From Paenibacillus sp. PastM-3 (GTDB taxonomy: Bacteria > Bacillota > Bacilli > Paenibacillales > Paenibacillaceae), in NCBI RefSeq assembly GCF_029893965.1, contig NZ_JARXXP010000002.1, positions 558,001 to 622,000 on the forward strand: 64,000 nucleotides of DNA, given 5' to 3'. Below are positions 7,633 to 15,729 of this stretch, piece by piece. Under the pieces are notes generated by a model. The model saw nothing but the letters and a program-made list of their open reading frames with translations. It did not search any database and had not been told where the DNA came from. Positions within the stretch are counted from its first letter, which is position 1. Each line of letters begins with the position of its first letter. Position numbers and translations under genes: made by a program.

Positions 7633-8430
7633 CTAGTGCAGGATAAGCTGGCGGATTTGCGCCACTTTCGATAAGAATTCCGGGTCGGCTTTGGAGGCTT
7701 CATTTCGCGGCCGCGGCAGGTTGATCTCGATATCGGCGCTGACCACGCTTCCCGGCCCCTTGGACAAAACGATCACGCGATCCGCCAGGAATACCGCTTC
7801 ATCAATCTGGTGGGTGATGAACATCGCCGTCTTTCTCGTCTCCTGCCAGATTCGCAGCAGTTCGTTCTGCATCACTTCCCGGGTCTGCGCGTCCAGCGCG
7901 GAGAAGGGTTCGTCCAGCAGCAGCAGCTCCGGGTCCGAGGCCAGCGCCCGGGCCAGGTTGACCCGCTGCTGCATGCCTCCGGACAGCTCGTTCGGATATT
8001 TGTGCTCATGTCCGCTAAGACCGACCAGCTTGATCATCTCCATCGATTTGTCCATCATGGTCTGTTTGTCCGTCCCGCGCAGCTCCAGCCCGTACTTCAC
8101 ATTGCCGACCACAGTCCGCCACGGCAGCAGCGCCGGAGACTGGAACACAACGGCACGGTCCTTGCCCGGCCCGGAAATCTTCGTTCCGTCCAGCACCAGC
8201 TGCCCCCTGTTATGCGGCATCAGCCCGGCCACCGCGTTCAGAAAGGTTGACTTGCCGCATCCGCTGGGTCCGACGATACAGACGAATTCCTCCGGCTTGA
8301 TCTGGAATGACACATCGCGTACGGCTTGTAAATTCTCACCGGTGCGCTTCACTCTGTATTGAATACCCACATGCTCGGCAACCAGCTTGTAGGATTGCGG
8401 CTTGCTCATTGGTGCAGTTGACATAGACAA
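7633..8430 (-). CDS. ABC transporter ATP-binding protein, SsuB/TauB-like
   Basis: The 265-residue ATPase energises import through the permease at 8440-9282. It has Walker A GPSGCGKST (about residues 54-62), Q-loop region VVFQSPALLPW, ABC signature LSGGMQQR, Walker B LLLLDEPFSALD and the H-loop MFITHQIDEAV. This motif set is characteristic of the nitrate/sulfonate/taurine group of importers. The start is either TTG at 8430 or ATG at 8424; an AAGGAG site lies 5 nt from the first and 11 nt from the second, so the sequence does not decide. It follows the permease by 9 nt and precedes its binding protein by 32 nt. Confidence 0.93.
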   Translation of the reverse strand: MSMSTAPMSKPQSYKLVAEHVGIQYRVKRTGENLQAVRDVSFQIKPEEFVCIVGPSGCGKSTFLNAVAGLMPHNRGQLVLDGTKISGPGKDRAVVFQSPALLPWRTVVGNVKYGLELRGTDKQTMMDKSMEMIKLVGLSGHEHKYPNELSGGMQQRVNLARALASDPELLLLDEPFSALDAQTREVMQNELLRIWQETRKTAMFITHQIDEAVFLADRVIVLSKGPGSVVSADIEINLPRPRNEASKADPEFLSKVAQIRQLILH

Positions 8431-8439
8431 TCACTCTCC

Positions 8440-9282
8440 TTAGTTGTGGATATCGACACGCCATTTGTCGAAATGCCGCTCCAGAATTTGCACAAGACCG
8501 GTGAGAACAACGCCGAACCCGGCAATAATGATCAATCCCACAAAGACCAGATCCGTCTGGAACGTCTGCCCCGCCGTGAACATCATGTGGCCGACGCCCA
8601 TGGTGGCCGCGGTCATTTCGCCGACGACGACACCGATCAGGGCATGTCCGAGACCCAGCCGGATTCCCGAAATAATCGCCGGAACCGAACTTGGCAGCAC
8701 AACCGTTTTGAAGATTTGATAGCTTTTGGCGTTATAGGACTTCGGCACGTTCAGCAGCACCGGATCAATCGTCTTCACCCCAAGCAGTGTGTTAAAAATA
8801 ATCGGAAACACCGAACTGAGGAAGATAATCGCCACCTTTGACCCAAGGTCAATCCCGAACCAGATAATAAACAGCGGAACCAGCGCAATGCGCGGCGCGG
8901 CATACAGGAAGTTGAAGATCGGCTCCACCACGTGATTAAACTTCGGATACCAGCCCATTGCAATCCCGAGCGGAATGCCCACAATCAGCGCAAGTCCAAA
9001 ACCCAGCATCAACTCCGTGCCGCTGGCGATAAAGTCGTTCGCGAAGCCGTCCGAGGTCACATATTGGACCCCCGCATGCCAGATCCGCACAGGAGAGCTG
9101 GAGAACAGCGGATCGATAAGCCCCAAACGGACAATCGCTTCCCAGATCAGGAGCAGAACTACTACACCGCTCGCCCCCAGAATCATGCGTTCATTTCTAT
9201 AGTACAACCGGGTCCACATCCCTTCTGGCAAACGAGGAATCTCAGCTGCCGGCGAATCGGCCATTTTTTGCGTGGTGTTCAT
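8440..9282 (-). CDS. ABC transporter permease, SsuC/TauC-like
   Basis: The 280-residue integral membrane protein has about six helices and the EAA loop characteristic of binding-protein-dependent importers (VVLPSSVPAIISGIRLGLG, about residues 190-208), which contacts the ATPase. The start at 9282 is preferred over an in-frame ATG at 9303 because the purine-rich GGGAGAGGGAGAAT lies directly before it and nothing suitable lies before 9303. It follows the operon's first gene by 94 nt and precedes the ATPase gene by 9 nt. The family imports small anionic or aromatic nitrogen and sulfur compounds; the actual substrate here is unknown. Confidence 0.92.
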   Translation of the reverse strand: MNTTQKMADSPAAEIPRLPEGMWTRLYYRNERMILGASGVVVLLLIWEAIVRLGLIDPLFSSSPVRIWHAGVQYVTSDGFANDFIASGTELMLGFGLALIVGIPLGIAMGWYPKFNHVVEPIFNFLYAAPRIALVPLFIIWFGIDLGSKVAIIFLSSVFPIIFNTLLGVKTIDPVLLNVPKSYNAKSYQIFKTVVLPSSVPAIISGIRLGLGHALIGVVVGEMTAATMGVGHMMFTAGQTFQTDLVFVGLIIIAGFGVVLTGLVQILERHFDKWRVDIHN

Positions 9283-9376
9283 ATTCTCCCTCTCCCTTTC
9301 CATTCATTGTTAGGTTGTTATGAAAAACCAGGAAAACTTTCTCTACTTTTCAAAAAAAGCGATGTACGCACGACAA

Positions 9377-10003
9377 TCAAACGGTCAGGGACTGATGCTC
9401 CTTCCAATAACTCAAAATTTCCCCGGTTTCCAGAACCCGGCCAAAATGGGCGGTTACATTGCCAAAGGTGGCCTCATGCAGCTCCGGTGAATAACCGGCA
9501 CAAGCATCCTTCACTACAGTTACATGGTAGTCGAGCATGAAGCCGTCTCTTGCCGTGGACTCCACGCATACATTGGTCGCAACCCCTGTAACCAACAGCG
9601 ATTTAATGTTCATCGTGCGCAGAATCAAATCGAGCTGAGTTCCAATAAAGGCGCTGTAACGGTGCTTCTCCACAATGATGTCGTCCGGTTTGGGGGTAAG
9701 CTTGTAGAAATCCGCTCCCCAGCTGTTGCGCTGCGTGACCGCTATGCCTTCAGTTCCGGCGGGACGCGGACGCATGTTCCAGGCCTCCGACAAGGTATGC
9801 GGCTCCTGGGTCATCTGGATAAAAATCACCGGCACGCCCCGCTCCCTGCACTCGCCAATCAGCAATTGAATGGATGGGACAATGGCTTGAGCTCCCTTTA
9901 CGTCCCGGCCCATCCGTGCGCAGGCTCCATCTTCGTGGCAGAAATCATTCTGCACATCCACGATAATCAACGCGGTACTTTCCAGACTCAAATGTTCTTT
10001 CAT
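9377..10003 (-). CDS. isochorismatase-fold cysteine hydrolase, first gene of the nitrile hydratase operon
   Basis: The 208-residue protein has the superfamily triad: Asp in IIVDVQNDFC, Lys in VEKHRYSAF and Cys in GVATNVCVESTARDG. It resembles the 308-946 hydrolase throughout (shared WGADF, KHRYSAF, RDG-MLDY, VKDACA), so the two are paralogues. The start at 10003 follows GGAGGTTGGAGA; the frame is open further upstream but without supported starts. Because no amidase-signature or nitrilase gene is present, this enzyme is the best candidate for cleaving the amide formed by nitrile hydratase into acid and ammonia (inference). Ureide or carbamoyl substrates remain possible. Confidence 0.88.
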   Translation of the reverse strand: MKEHLSLESTALIIVDVQNDFCHEDGACARMGRDVKGAQAIVPSIQLLIGECRERGVPVIFIQMTQEPHTLSEAWNMRPRPAGTEGIAVTQRNSWGADFYKLTPKPDDIIVEKHRYSAFIGTQLDLILRTMNIKSLLVTGVATNVCVESTARDGFMLDYHVTVVKDACAGYSPELHEATFGNVTAHFGRVLETGEILSYWKEHQSLTV

Positions 10004-10019
10004 TCTCCAACCTCCATTT

Positions 10020-10054
10020 TTATATAACATATAGTGTAGTATTATATAACATAT
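10020..10054 (-). promoter_or_regulatory. tandem direct repeat over the operon promoter, candidate LysR site
   Basis: TTATATAACATAT occurs at 10020-10032 and again at 10042-10054, with starts exactly 22 bp apart (two helical turns). On the minus strand TATAAT at 10041-10046, a good -10 box, lies over the second copy, while no recognisable -35 box sits 17 bp upstream. This is the picture of an activator-dependent promoter. The divergent LysR regulator next door is the obvious candidate, but the repeat is not a classical T-N11-A motif. Confidence 0.4.
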
Positions 10055-10311
10055 GATTGAGGGACATTTACCGAAATCGCAGTTAACCTCACATCTTGCT
10101 TTGGTGAACCTCCTTGTAATGTTATAAATTTGAATATATAATAGCATTAATCACCTTGCCCGAAGTAATAGAAAATGCTGATAACCCTCATTCCAGCTAT
10201 TAAAGCAGAATTTCCTCTATAATAAACAGATCAAAATGTGAATATAAATTACATGAATTGTTATCTATATTTAATAGCCAACAACAAGTGTGTTTATAAG
10301 GAGGAATGGTC

Positions 10312-11322
10312 TTGGATTGGTTTGATATTCATTCTTTTGTGACTGTCGTTCGTGAGCAGAGCATTTCGAAAGCTGCACGAATTCTCCACTTGGCCCAGCC
10401 CACATTAACCGCGCGTTTAAAAAAACTGGAATCCGAGTTTAACGTCCCTTTATTGGAGCGGAATTGGAAGGGAGTTCAGCTGACCGAGCAAGGCCATCAA
10501 TTTCTGCTCTATGCCGTCAAGCTGCTGGAAGACTTTAAGGAAATCAGCGAGAAGCTGAATGAGACCGTTCCAATCGGTCCCGACGAGCGCGGAAGTCTCA
10601 CTATGGATTCGGGGAAACTTAAGCTGGGTATTCTGCGTCCTTTGGGGTCTTTCTTTATTTCGCCCGCACTGCAGCTGCTGAAAGACGAATACCCCGAAGT
10701 GCAGTATGATATTACGGTGGAAATGACCGGATATATTATGGAACTGATCTCCATCCATAAGCTTCATTTAGGAATCATTCCATACTGCAAGCCGTTTCCC
10801 GGTCTGTCTTCCGTGCCCCTGTTTCAGGAGGAAGTCGTCCTGATCGCCCCCAAGAACGACCCGCTGCGAACTGCGCTCAGTACGGACTGCTGGAAATCTC
10901 TTTTGTTATCGGCGCATTTCTTTCTCTACAATTTCAAGTTTCCGTTCCGCAAAGTCATGGATCAATCCTTGTCCACTCTGCTCGGGAGACTGCCGGAGAC
11001 CATTCATGAAATCAATGATACAAATACACTGCTGAATCTGGTATCGAGCGGTTTTGGTTACACGGTCCTGCCTACTTCCTATATTTATGATGCCTTTGAT
11101 CTGAAGAAGGCAGCTCCCGTATCCCTCGGAGCAGGAGCGTCCGTTATCGATCTGGAAGTTCTTCCTTACGACATTTATTATCTGCCGTCCTTCCCGAAAC
11201 GGACCATTTATCTGGTATATCCCGACGACATCAGCTCGCACCTTCCCCTGCACCGGATCGTGGAGGATATCGTATCGTTGTACCATGCGAACGAACAGAG
11301 CCTGTTAACCACGTCCGGATAG
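10312..11322 (+). CDS. LysR-type transcriptional regulator of the nitrile hydratase operon
   Basis: The 336-residue protein has an N-terminal winged helix-turn-helix (about residues 1-60, with SISKAARILHLAQPTLTARLKKLE as the recognition region) and a LysR substrate-binding domain from about residue 95. Such proteins are tetramers that sense a pathway metabolite and usually activate a divergent promoter. TTG at 10312 is preferred over ATG at 10306 because AAGGAGG (10298-10304) is 7 nt from TTG but only 1 nt from ATG; the resulting MDWFDIHSF start is also usual for the family. It is transcribed away from the nine-gene operon across a 308-bp gap, so control of that operon and of itself is likely. 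Confidence 0.9.
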   Translation: MDWFDIHSFVTVVREQSISKAARILHLAQPTLTARLKKLESEFNVPLLERNWKGVQLTEQGHQFLLYAVKLLEDFKEISEKLNETVPIGPDERGSLTMDSGKLKLGILRPLGSFFISPALQLLKDEYPEVQYDITVEMTGYIMELISIHKLHLGIIPYCKPFPGLSSVPLFQEEVVLIAPKNDPLRTALSTDCWKSLLLSAHFFLYNFKFPFRKVMDQSLSTLLGRLPETIHEINDTNTLLNLVSSGFGYTVLPTSYIYDAFDLKKAAPVSLGAGASVIDLEVLPYDIYYLPSFPKRTIYLVYPDDISSHLPLHRIVEDIVSLYHANEQSLLTTSG

Positions 11323-11368
11323 ACAGCGGGTCCGATTAAAGTTCCGCCTCGGACTTGCAAACACAGCA

Positions 11369-11409
11369 AAGAGGCTATCCTCCACTTCATCAGTGAAGGA
11401 TAGCCTCTT
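11369..11409 (+). terminator. strong hairpin after the LysR gene
   Basis: AAGAGGCTATCCT (11369-11381) pairs perfectly with AGGATAGCCTCTT (11397-11409), 13 bp, around a 15-nt loop. A T tract is weak on both strands. It lies 46 nt after the LysR stop. Confidence 0.6.
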
Positions 11410-11450
11410 CCTGCATTTATAGAATAACGGAGAACGATTGTTACAGCAGC

Positions 11451-11635
11451 TTTAGATTGATTAACCCCACATATTATAAATCCAGGCTTATTTATTGTAG
11501 TGTTTGAAAAAGATAATATATCTTCACAAAATCAGTCTTACTTTTCTTATCCTTAGGGTTGTAAAATTCTGTTTTATAGTCGAGTAAATTATATTCAGGA
11601 CTCTTCAATAATTTTAAGACTTTTCTCTCATCCAT
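11451..11635 (-). pseudogene. decayed N-terminal fragment of an AlbA_2/Schlafen-like ATP-binding protein
   Basis: From an ATG at 11635, preceded by AGGAGG, the minus strand encodes MDERKVLKLLKSPEYNLLDY and continues KTEFYNPKDKKSKTDFVK. One base appears missing after FVK. In the -1 frame the sequence goes on as DILSFSNTTINKPGFIICGV. The pattern of an acidic/aromatic DYKTEF segment, then VKDILSFSNT, then a Gly-rich strand ending ICGV matches the start of AlbA_2-domain (Schlafen-like) proteins found in accessory and defence loci. The rest of the gene is absent. The AT-rich composition differs from the neighbours and suggests a transferred gene that has decayed. Family assignment is from memory of the motif pattern. 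Confidence 0.5.
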
Positions 11636-11639
11636 TGTA

Positions 11640-12141
11640 GATCATGTCCTCCTAACTATTTCTCCATGTCCATAGTCTAGCATTTTCACCCAGAAAATAG
11701 TAGGTCCTAGGTTCTATCCATTTAACAATTTTATTAATTGTTTCATTCCATTTTGGCTTCTCCTTATTCTTTTATCTATAAGACATTTATCTGATTAATT
11801 TAACTCCAATGGTTGCTGCATACTTCACCCTGGAGATATAAAATCACCCTCTTCCAGAGGTCATCATCCAATTCTTTTCCGTAGTCTGAACGATGCATGT
11901 AGCATCAGGAATTCAACCTCAGTTACAACAGTATTGAAGCACTTTTTTGCCCGGTCCCTACTGCCGAAACGGAGGAAGGAGCTTTTGCTATGAATCGGCA
12001 AAGTCCCCTTCAAGATAGTACAAATAAACCCGCATAAGCCCGTTTACGCACCGTCCCGACAGGAGTGTGACCTACCCTGCTCCTATCTTCGGTAGGCTGT
12101 AAATACAGGCTCCTGCGAGCTTTCCTTCAAAAAACTTACCT
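11640..12141. other. 500-bp AT-rich stretch without a recognised gene
   Basis: I see no convincing coding gene here. Minus-strand reading gives only short open pieces, for example 32 codons starting near 11900 (MHRSDYGKELDDDLWKRV), which I do not recognise and which lack a well-placed ribosome binding site. Together with the adjacent AlbA_2-like fragment, the region looks like decayed accessory DNA. No terminator for rlmH could be assigned with confidence. Confidence 0.4.
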
Positions 12142-12621
12142 CTACTTATGGTACGGTTCCCCCCGATTTATCTTCACCGCACGATAAATCTGCTCCACCA
12201 GCACCAGCCGCATGAGCTGATGAGGCAGCGTCATGCGGCCGAAGCTCATGCGCTGCTGAGCGCGGCGCATCACGTCATCGGAGAGGCCATGGCTGCCTCC
12301 GATGACGAAAACGACATGGCTCGTCCCGTAGGTGCCGAGCCGGTCGATTTCTGCGGCAAGCTCCTCGGAGCTCCAGAGCTTGCCGTCGATCGCGAGCGCA
12401 ATGACATGCGCATCGCTCTTGATGTGCGCGAGGATCCGCTCACCCTCGCGCGTTTTGACCTGGACAACCTCAGCATCGCTGAGATTGTCCGGTGCTTTTT
12501 CATCCGCCACCTCAATCACCTGGAACTTGAGGTATGGCGTCAGCCGCTTGGCGTACTCTGCGATGCCGCTGACCAAATATTTTTCCTTCAATTTGCCTAC
12601 GCCAATAATTTGAATGAACAT
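12142..12621 (-). CDS. rlmH: 23S rRNA (pseudouridine(1915)-N3)-methyltransferase RlmH
   Basis: The 159-residue SPOUT-class enzyme methylates N3 of pseudouridine 1915 in helix 69 of 23S rRNA, acting as a dimer on assembled 70S ribosomes. The knotted SAM-binding region is visible in [15 protein letters not shown] and the C-terminal [19 protein letters not shown] with the final GEPYHK tail, all hallmarks of the family. The start at 12621 ([15 protein letters not shown]) is chosen because GGAGG lies 6 nt upstream; an ATG 12 nt earlier overlaps that site. The length equals that of the Bacillus subtilis protein. In Bacilli this gene usually follows the wal/htrA block, as here but with about 15 kb inserted. 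Confidence 0.96.
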   Translation of the reverse strand: MFIQIIGVGKLKEKYLVSGIAEYAKRLTPYLKFQVIEVADEKAPDNLSDAEVVQVKTREGERILAHIKSDAHVIALAIDGKLWSSEELAAEIDRLGTYGTSHVVFVIGGSHGLSDDVMRRAQQRMSFGRMTLPHQLMRLVLVEQIYRAVKINRGEPYHK

Positions 12622-12710
12622 GATATCCTCCATATGCCGGCCGGAAGCCGGCTGTTGCTCGTTAATATGAATGTATAATAAGAAGGCAGTCTGTAACGGC
12701 CTGCTCCGCC

Positions 12711-12884
12711 TTAATTTGTCCTAAAATAAGCAATTCCATAAAATACAGCCGCAACCACCACAGCGAGGATCACAAAAGCAATTACGCCGGTCATAAAAGA
12801 CCCGCCTGACGCTTCTTTTGCCAGTTCCTCGGCTCTCCGCTTGGCTGCATCTTCCTCGGAACCATTCAAGTTGCCAGGTTTCAT
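12711..12884 (-). CDS. small single-pass membrane protein of unknown function
   Basis: The 57-residue protein has a charged N-terminal half rich in Glu, Ala, Lys and Arg ([18 protein letters not shown]) and one transmembrane helix ([20 protein letters not shown]) close to the C-terminus. The ATG at 12884 fits the amphipathic N-terminus better than an upstream codon at 12917, though the ribosome binding site (GAGGAG) is rather far. I do not recognise a family. It lies upstream of rlmH in the same direction and could be cotranscribed. Confidence 0.55.
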   Translation of the reverse strand: MKPGNLNGSEEDAAKRRAEELAKEASGGSFMTGVIAFVILAVVVAAVFYGIAYFRTN

Positions 12885-12917
12885 AAACACTCTACACCAG
12901 CTCCTCTCTATCATCAT

Positions 12918-13375
12918 AGCTTACCATATCCCGCACCCGCTGTTTATTAGCATGTACATTTTGTCTGAAGTAATTATTAAATAACTCTGGTTAATTGATA
13001 GAACTTCTGCTTGAGCAGTAGTCTGTCAAAATTAAGTGGAATTCCGGCATTTAATTTCGCCATTTAATAAAATTTGCAATCAATAGGTAGAAAATCAACA
13101 CTTAGTTTGAACCAAAACCCCATAATGGAGCAGAAACCGAGAAATTAAGTATCGTTTTTCCAACTAATATCCTCTCAGCGACAGTCAGACTAGTAAATAG
13201 TTTACCTTTTTCCACTTAGATTAGCCCTGGATAAGCCTGTAAGGTTACTTTCATTCATTCGTTAAGCAGATAGTCACCATAACTGTACACTCTCAGCTAC
13301 CTTTCTGCCCGAAATCTCCATATCCTTCGCAAATCACATTGTGCAATTTATACCGGCAAACATATAACCACGCAC
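12918..13375. other. AT-rich intergenic stretch without a recognised gene
   Basis: This stretch upstream of the small membrane protein shows no open frame with coding character, no RNA gene and no repeat that I can support. Short open frames on the plus strand near 13339-13548 run across the ArsR terminator and 3' end and have no ribosome binding site. Confidence 0.4.
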
Positions 13376-13399
13376 AAAAGACCCTGCTCCCGCAGAGTC
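13376..13399 (-). terminator. intrinsic terminator of the ArsR-type regulator gene
   Basis: On the minus strand GACTCTGC and GCAGGGTC form an 8-bp stem with one U-G pair and a GGGA loop (13380-13399), followed by four T. It is about 90 nt beyond the regulator's stop codon. Confidence 0.55.
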
Positions 13400-13488
13400 C
13401 CTATATCTATATTACTCCAGACACCAAGCCCGGCATTCAACGTCGCTTATCCATTACAGCAACTACCCATACTCTTACGTTTTACCCT

Positions 13489-13833
13489 TCACTCTTCCAT
13501 CTTCTCCCCAAACTCCACCGCCCCACCGGCAGACTCGTACGCCTCTAATATCGAATCCAGCACCCCGGGAAACCGCTCATTCAAATCCTCTTCCCGCAGC
13601 GATAAAATACGCTGGGTTCCCTGGGCCCGTGTGTGCACAACACCTGACTCGCGCAAAGTCCGGGCGTGATGGGACAACGTGGATTTCGCGATCGGCACCT
13701 TAAAGCTGTTGCAGGCCTGCTCGCCGTGCTTGCGGATTTCCGACACAACATATAAACGGATCGGATCGCTAAGCGCATACAAAACAGAAGCAAGCTGTAT
13801 GTCCTTACGGTCCGGATGATGGAGCAGCTTCAT
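13489..13833 (-). CDS. ArsR-family winged-helix regulator
   Basis: The 114-residue DNA-binding protein has the ArsR-type fold: LSDPIRLYVVSEIRKHG (helices 2-3) and a recognition helix in IAKSTLSHHARTLRESGVV (about residues 49-67), followed by the wing THAQG-type RAQGTQRILSLR. It has no metal-binding CxC in helix 3; its single Cys (ACNSF) lies just before the recognition helix, so metal sensing is unlikely. It is divergent from the MFS gene at 14044 across a 210-bp gap and probably represses that exporter, derepressing when a ligand binds. The inducer is unknown. Confidence 0.88.
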   Translation of the reverse strand: MKLLHHPDRKDIQLASVLYALSDPIRLYVVSEIRKHGEQACNSFKVPIAKSTLSHHARTLRESGVVHTRAQGTQRILSLREEDLNERFPGVLDSILEAYESAGGAVEFGEKMEE

Positions 13834-14043
13834 ATATAAGACCCCTTTATGATTACTTAAAATGCATTTAATTTCTTTCTTACATTCTCATAAATATCTT
13901 TCAATTTCTCATACTCATATCCTTCAACGCCATGCTAATTCTCATCTTCCTAATTGCATTTTACATCTTTGCATGCTATATTTCAATTGTTCGTAAGTAA
14001 TCGAACTATTAAACAATAGAAGTAAAGGAGTGGCGCACCCACC

Positions 14044-15483
14044 ATGAACCCATTACATACATCCGGGGATACTGCCGGCAAAAACAGCGATCCGCTCAAT
14101 GGATCGCTCAATCCTGCCGCCCCAGAACCCACCCTGCCCCGCGAGGGCCTGCTGACCCTGCTGTTCAGCGTCGCCGTCGTGCTCGTCATCATGAACACGG
14201 CAATGTTCAATCTGGCGCTGCCGGATGTGACCGAGGCGTTCGGCATTACAGCGGCATCGGCATCCTGGATCGTGACCGGGTATTCCATTATGTTCTCGAT
14301 TGCCTCCATCACGTACAGCCGGCTGTCCGATTTCCTGCCGATCCGCCGGCTGCTGATTATCGGCCTGCTGACGCTGGGGCTGTCCGCTGTGGCCGGCTTC
14401 TTCAGTACTAATTTCATCTTCCTGCTGATCGTGCGGATTCTGCAGGCATCCGGTGCGGGAGCCGTCATGTCGCTGTCGCTCGTCCTGTTCACCCGCTATG
14501 TCCCGCAGGCCCGCCGCGGCAAAGCCATGGCAACCATTATGTCAGCCGTCTCGCTTGGGCTGGGGCTTGGCCCGGTAGCGGGCGGCTCCATCGTCGAGTA
14601 TCTGGGCTGGCATTGGCTGTTTGCCGTTACGGCCGCGATTCTGCTGCTGGTGCCGCTGTTTATGGTGCTGCTTCCTAAGGAAATACCTGCACGCGGCTCA
14701 TTTGACATCCTGGGCGGAGTGTTCCTCGGGATCGGAACCACCGGCCTGCTGCTGTTCCTGACCAGCGGACTCTGGGTGGCCCTGATTGCCGGAATTGTTG
14801 CGATCGCCTTGTTCGTTGGCCGCATCCGCAGCACACCTGATCCGTTCGTGATGCCGGCGCTATTCGCTAACCGGTCCTATCTTGTGCTTGCACTTGTCGG
14901 AATCGCCTCTTACCTGTGCAGCTTCGCCACCCTGTTCCTGCTGCCGCAGATTTTGACCCACCGCTTCGGGTTCACGGCCAGCCATGCCGGGCTGGTGATT
15001 TTCCCGGGCTCGTTGCTGGCGATCTTCGTCTCCCGTGCTGTAGGGCGGGTCATTGACCGCTACGGCAATGCCGGAATCCTGCGTTACGCACCGCTCCTGG
15101 TGCTGCTGGCTACTGTGCTGTTCGCCTTCCTGGCCGGCCAGTCCTGGGTTGCTGTTATGCTCATCTACATGATAATGAGCTTAGCCTTTACCGTACTATC
15201 GAGCAGTGTATCCAATGAAATTTCGCGCATCCTGCCATCCTCACAGATCGGTTCGGGCATGGGGCTGTTCCAGCTGCTGCAGTTCTTTAGCGGAGCGTTT
15301 AGCGTAGCGATGGCCGCCAGCGCTCTGGAATGGCAACGCGGCTTGCCGCTCTCATCGGCGTACTCCAACATCTACTGGGGGCTGTCCATCGCCGCTATAA
15401 TTGCCATTGTCTCTGCGGTTGCTTACAGCCGGAGCATCCGCAACGGCTCACTGGCTGACATGACGGACGCTGCTGACGCCTAA
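14044..15483 (+). CDS. MFS transporter, drug-efflux type
   Basis: The 479-residue membrane protein has about 12-14 predicted helices and MFS motif-A-like loops (SRLSDFLPIRRL after helix 2 and GRVIDRYGNAG in the middle). GLGPVAGGSIVEYLGW matches motif C, which marks antiporters that export drugs. The ATG at 14044 is the first in frame; AAGGAG lies 13 nt upstream, farther than ideal. Its divergent ArsR-type neighbour is the likely regulator. A rho-independent terminator follows at 15527. Substrate cannot be deduced. Confidence 0.87.
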   Translation: MNPLHTSGDTAGKNSDPLNGSLNPAAPEPTLPREGLLTLLFSVAVVLVIMNTAMFNLALPDVTEAFGITAASASWIVTGYSIMFSIASITYSRLSDFLPIRRLLIIGLLTLGLSAVAGFFSTNFIFLLIVRILQASGAGAVMSLSLVLFTRYVPQARRGKAMATIMSAVSLGLGLGPVAGGSIVEYLGWHWLFAVTAAILLLVPLFMVLLPKEIPARGSFDILGGVFLGIGTTGLLLFLTSGLWVALIAGIVAIALFVGRIRSTPDPFVMPALFANRSYLVLALVGIASYLCSFATLFLLPQILTHRFGFTASHAGLVIFPGSLLAIFVSRAVGRVIDRYGNAGILRYAPLLVLLATVLFAFLAGQSWVAVMLIYMIMSLAFTVLSSSVSNEISRILPSSQIGSGMGLFQLLQFFSGAFSVAMAASALEWQRGLPLSSAYSNIYWGLSIAAIIAIVSAVAYSRSIRNGSLADMTDAADA

Positions 15484-15526
15484 ATACTACCAATTTAAAT
15501 AAATAGATGAAGCCACATGCACGTTT

Positions 15527-15570
15527 TAGCCAGTTGTCGGAAATTATCGACGGCTGGCTATTAATTTTTT
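15527..15570 (+). terminator. intrinsic terminator after the MFS gene
   Basis: TAGCCAGTTGTCG (15527-15539) pairs with CGACGGCTGGCTA (15548-15560) with two G-U pairs, followed by TTAATTTTTT. It lies 43 nt after the stop codon. Confidence 0.8.
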
Positions 15571-15729
15571 GCTTGTAATTAAATCTGTGTATATGTGTTT
15601 TGTAATTTTGAACCATCTGTCCCTCGTACTAAACATTGCGAGAACGAATGTCGATATACAAAGGAGAGTTTCCACGCTATTCAAACTAAGACCATGTAAT
15701 GTTAATTATTAAATAGAAAGAGGTTATGG

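Noticed and set aside
13560..13580. Possible Noc-binding site (CCCGGGAAA)
   Set aside because: Only one half matches the ATTTCCCGGGAAAT consensus, and the site lies inside the ArsR-type coding sequence.
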